From assembly GCA_006227805.1 (NCBI GenBank), contig SBFT01000110.1:1-6182 (forward strand): 6,182 nucleotides of DNA. Direction: 5' to 3'. Position 1 is the stretch's first letter, and each line of letters begins with the position of its first letter. The translations under genes and the position numbers were made by a program. Below the pieces are notes generated by a model. It was not told the DNA's origin. It did no database searches and was given only the letters and a program-made list of their open reading frames with translations. Below are positions 6,162 through 6,182 of the stretch, piece after piece. This DNA is from Paracoccaceae bacterium (GTDB lineage Bacteria; Pseudomonadota; Alphaproteobacteria; Rhodobacterales; Rhodobacteraceae).

Positions 6162-6182
6162 TCAGCAGCTGGTCGTGAAAAG
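6162..6182 (-). CDS. C-terminal end of a gene entering from the right edge (…LFTTSC)
   Basis: Six codons and a TGA are inside the window, reading L-F-T-T-S-C-stop on the minus strand. The frame is chosen because its stop lies six bases before a strong hairpin, as expected at a gene end, and because the next gene follows 64 bases later on the same strand. The Thr-Thr-Ser-Cys tail would be unusual for a typical enzyme and would suit a small secreted or modified peptide, but six residues cannot establish this. The other frames also lack long evidence, so the gene itself is only probable. Confidence 0.4.
   Translation of the reverse strand, partial: LFTTSC

Noticed and set aside
5036..6178. 380-codon open frame on the plus strand opposite the unknown protein
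   Set aside because: This needed care because the minus-strand gene is itself uncharacterised. The minus frame has normal protein composition, aromatic-rich conserved-looking motifs, a ribosome site and an ATGA link to the transporter, while the plus frame is Arg/Gly/His/Gln-rich without motifs.

Overview
The window is GC-rich, compact bacterial chromosome. It most likely comes from an alphaproteobacterium of the Rhodobacteraceae (Paracoccus/Rhodobacter/roseobacter type). The evidence is strong codon-position GC bias, which opens long spurious frames opposite the real genes, the alphaproteobacterial form of ArgS, a 107-residue A-type iron-sulfur carrier of the form I know from this family, and the order dgt-argS-SPOR protein beside a divergent HesB/ErpA gene. 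That order is recalled from Rhodobacterales genomes, not searched here.

Layout from left to right. Positions 1-594 (minus strand) hold the first 198 residues of an inner-membrane SPOR-type protein that runs off the left edge. Upstream of it in the same direction are argS (683-2425) and dgt (2477-3661). These three probably form a housekeeping operon for dNTP pool control, arginyl-tRNA charging and envelope/division functions. Divergent from dgt, and separated by a short region with a good sigma-70-like promoter, is an erpA/HesB-type iron-sulfur carrier gene (3740-4063, plus strand). It converges with only 13 bases to spare on a second minus-strand unit.

The second unit reads right to left. 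It starts with the last six codons of a gene entering from the right edge (tail LFTTSC). A perfect 10-bp GC-rich stem-loop follows at once, then a 363-residue protein of unknown function (5006-6097), then a ten-helix EamA/DMT-family transporter (4077-5009) whose start overlaps the preceding stop as ATGA. The first group is ordinary core genome. The second is the part worth attention: a gene ending in Thr-Thr-Ser-Cys, a post-stop hairpin, an uncharacterised helical protein and a translationally coupled exporter-like protein. This could be a small peptide or metabolite cassette, but the window contains too little of the first gene to decide.

I see no RNA genes, mobile elements, CRISPR arrays or attachment sites. 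No gene-free stretch exceeds 300 bases.
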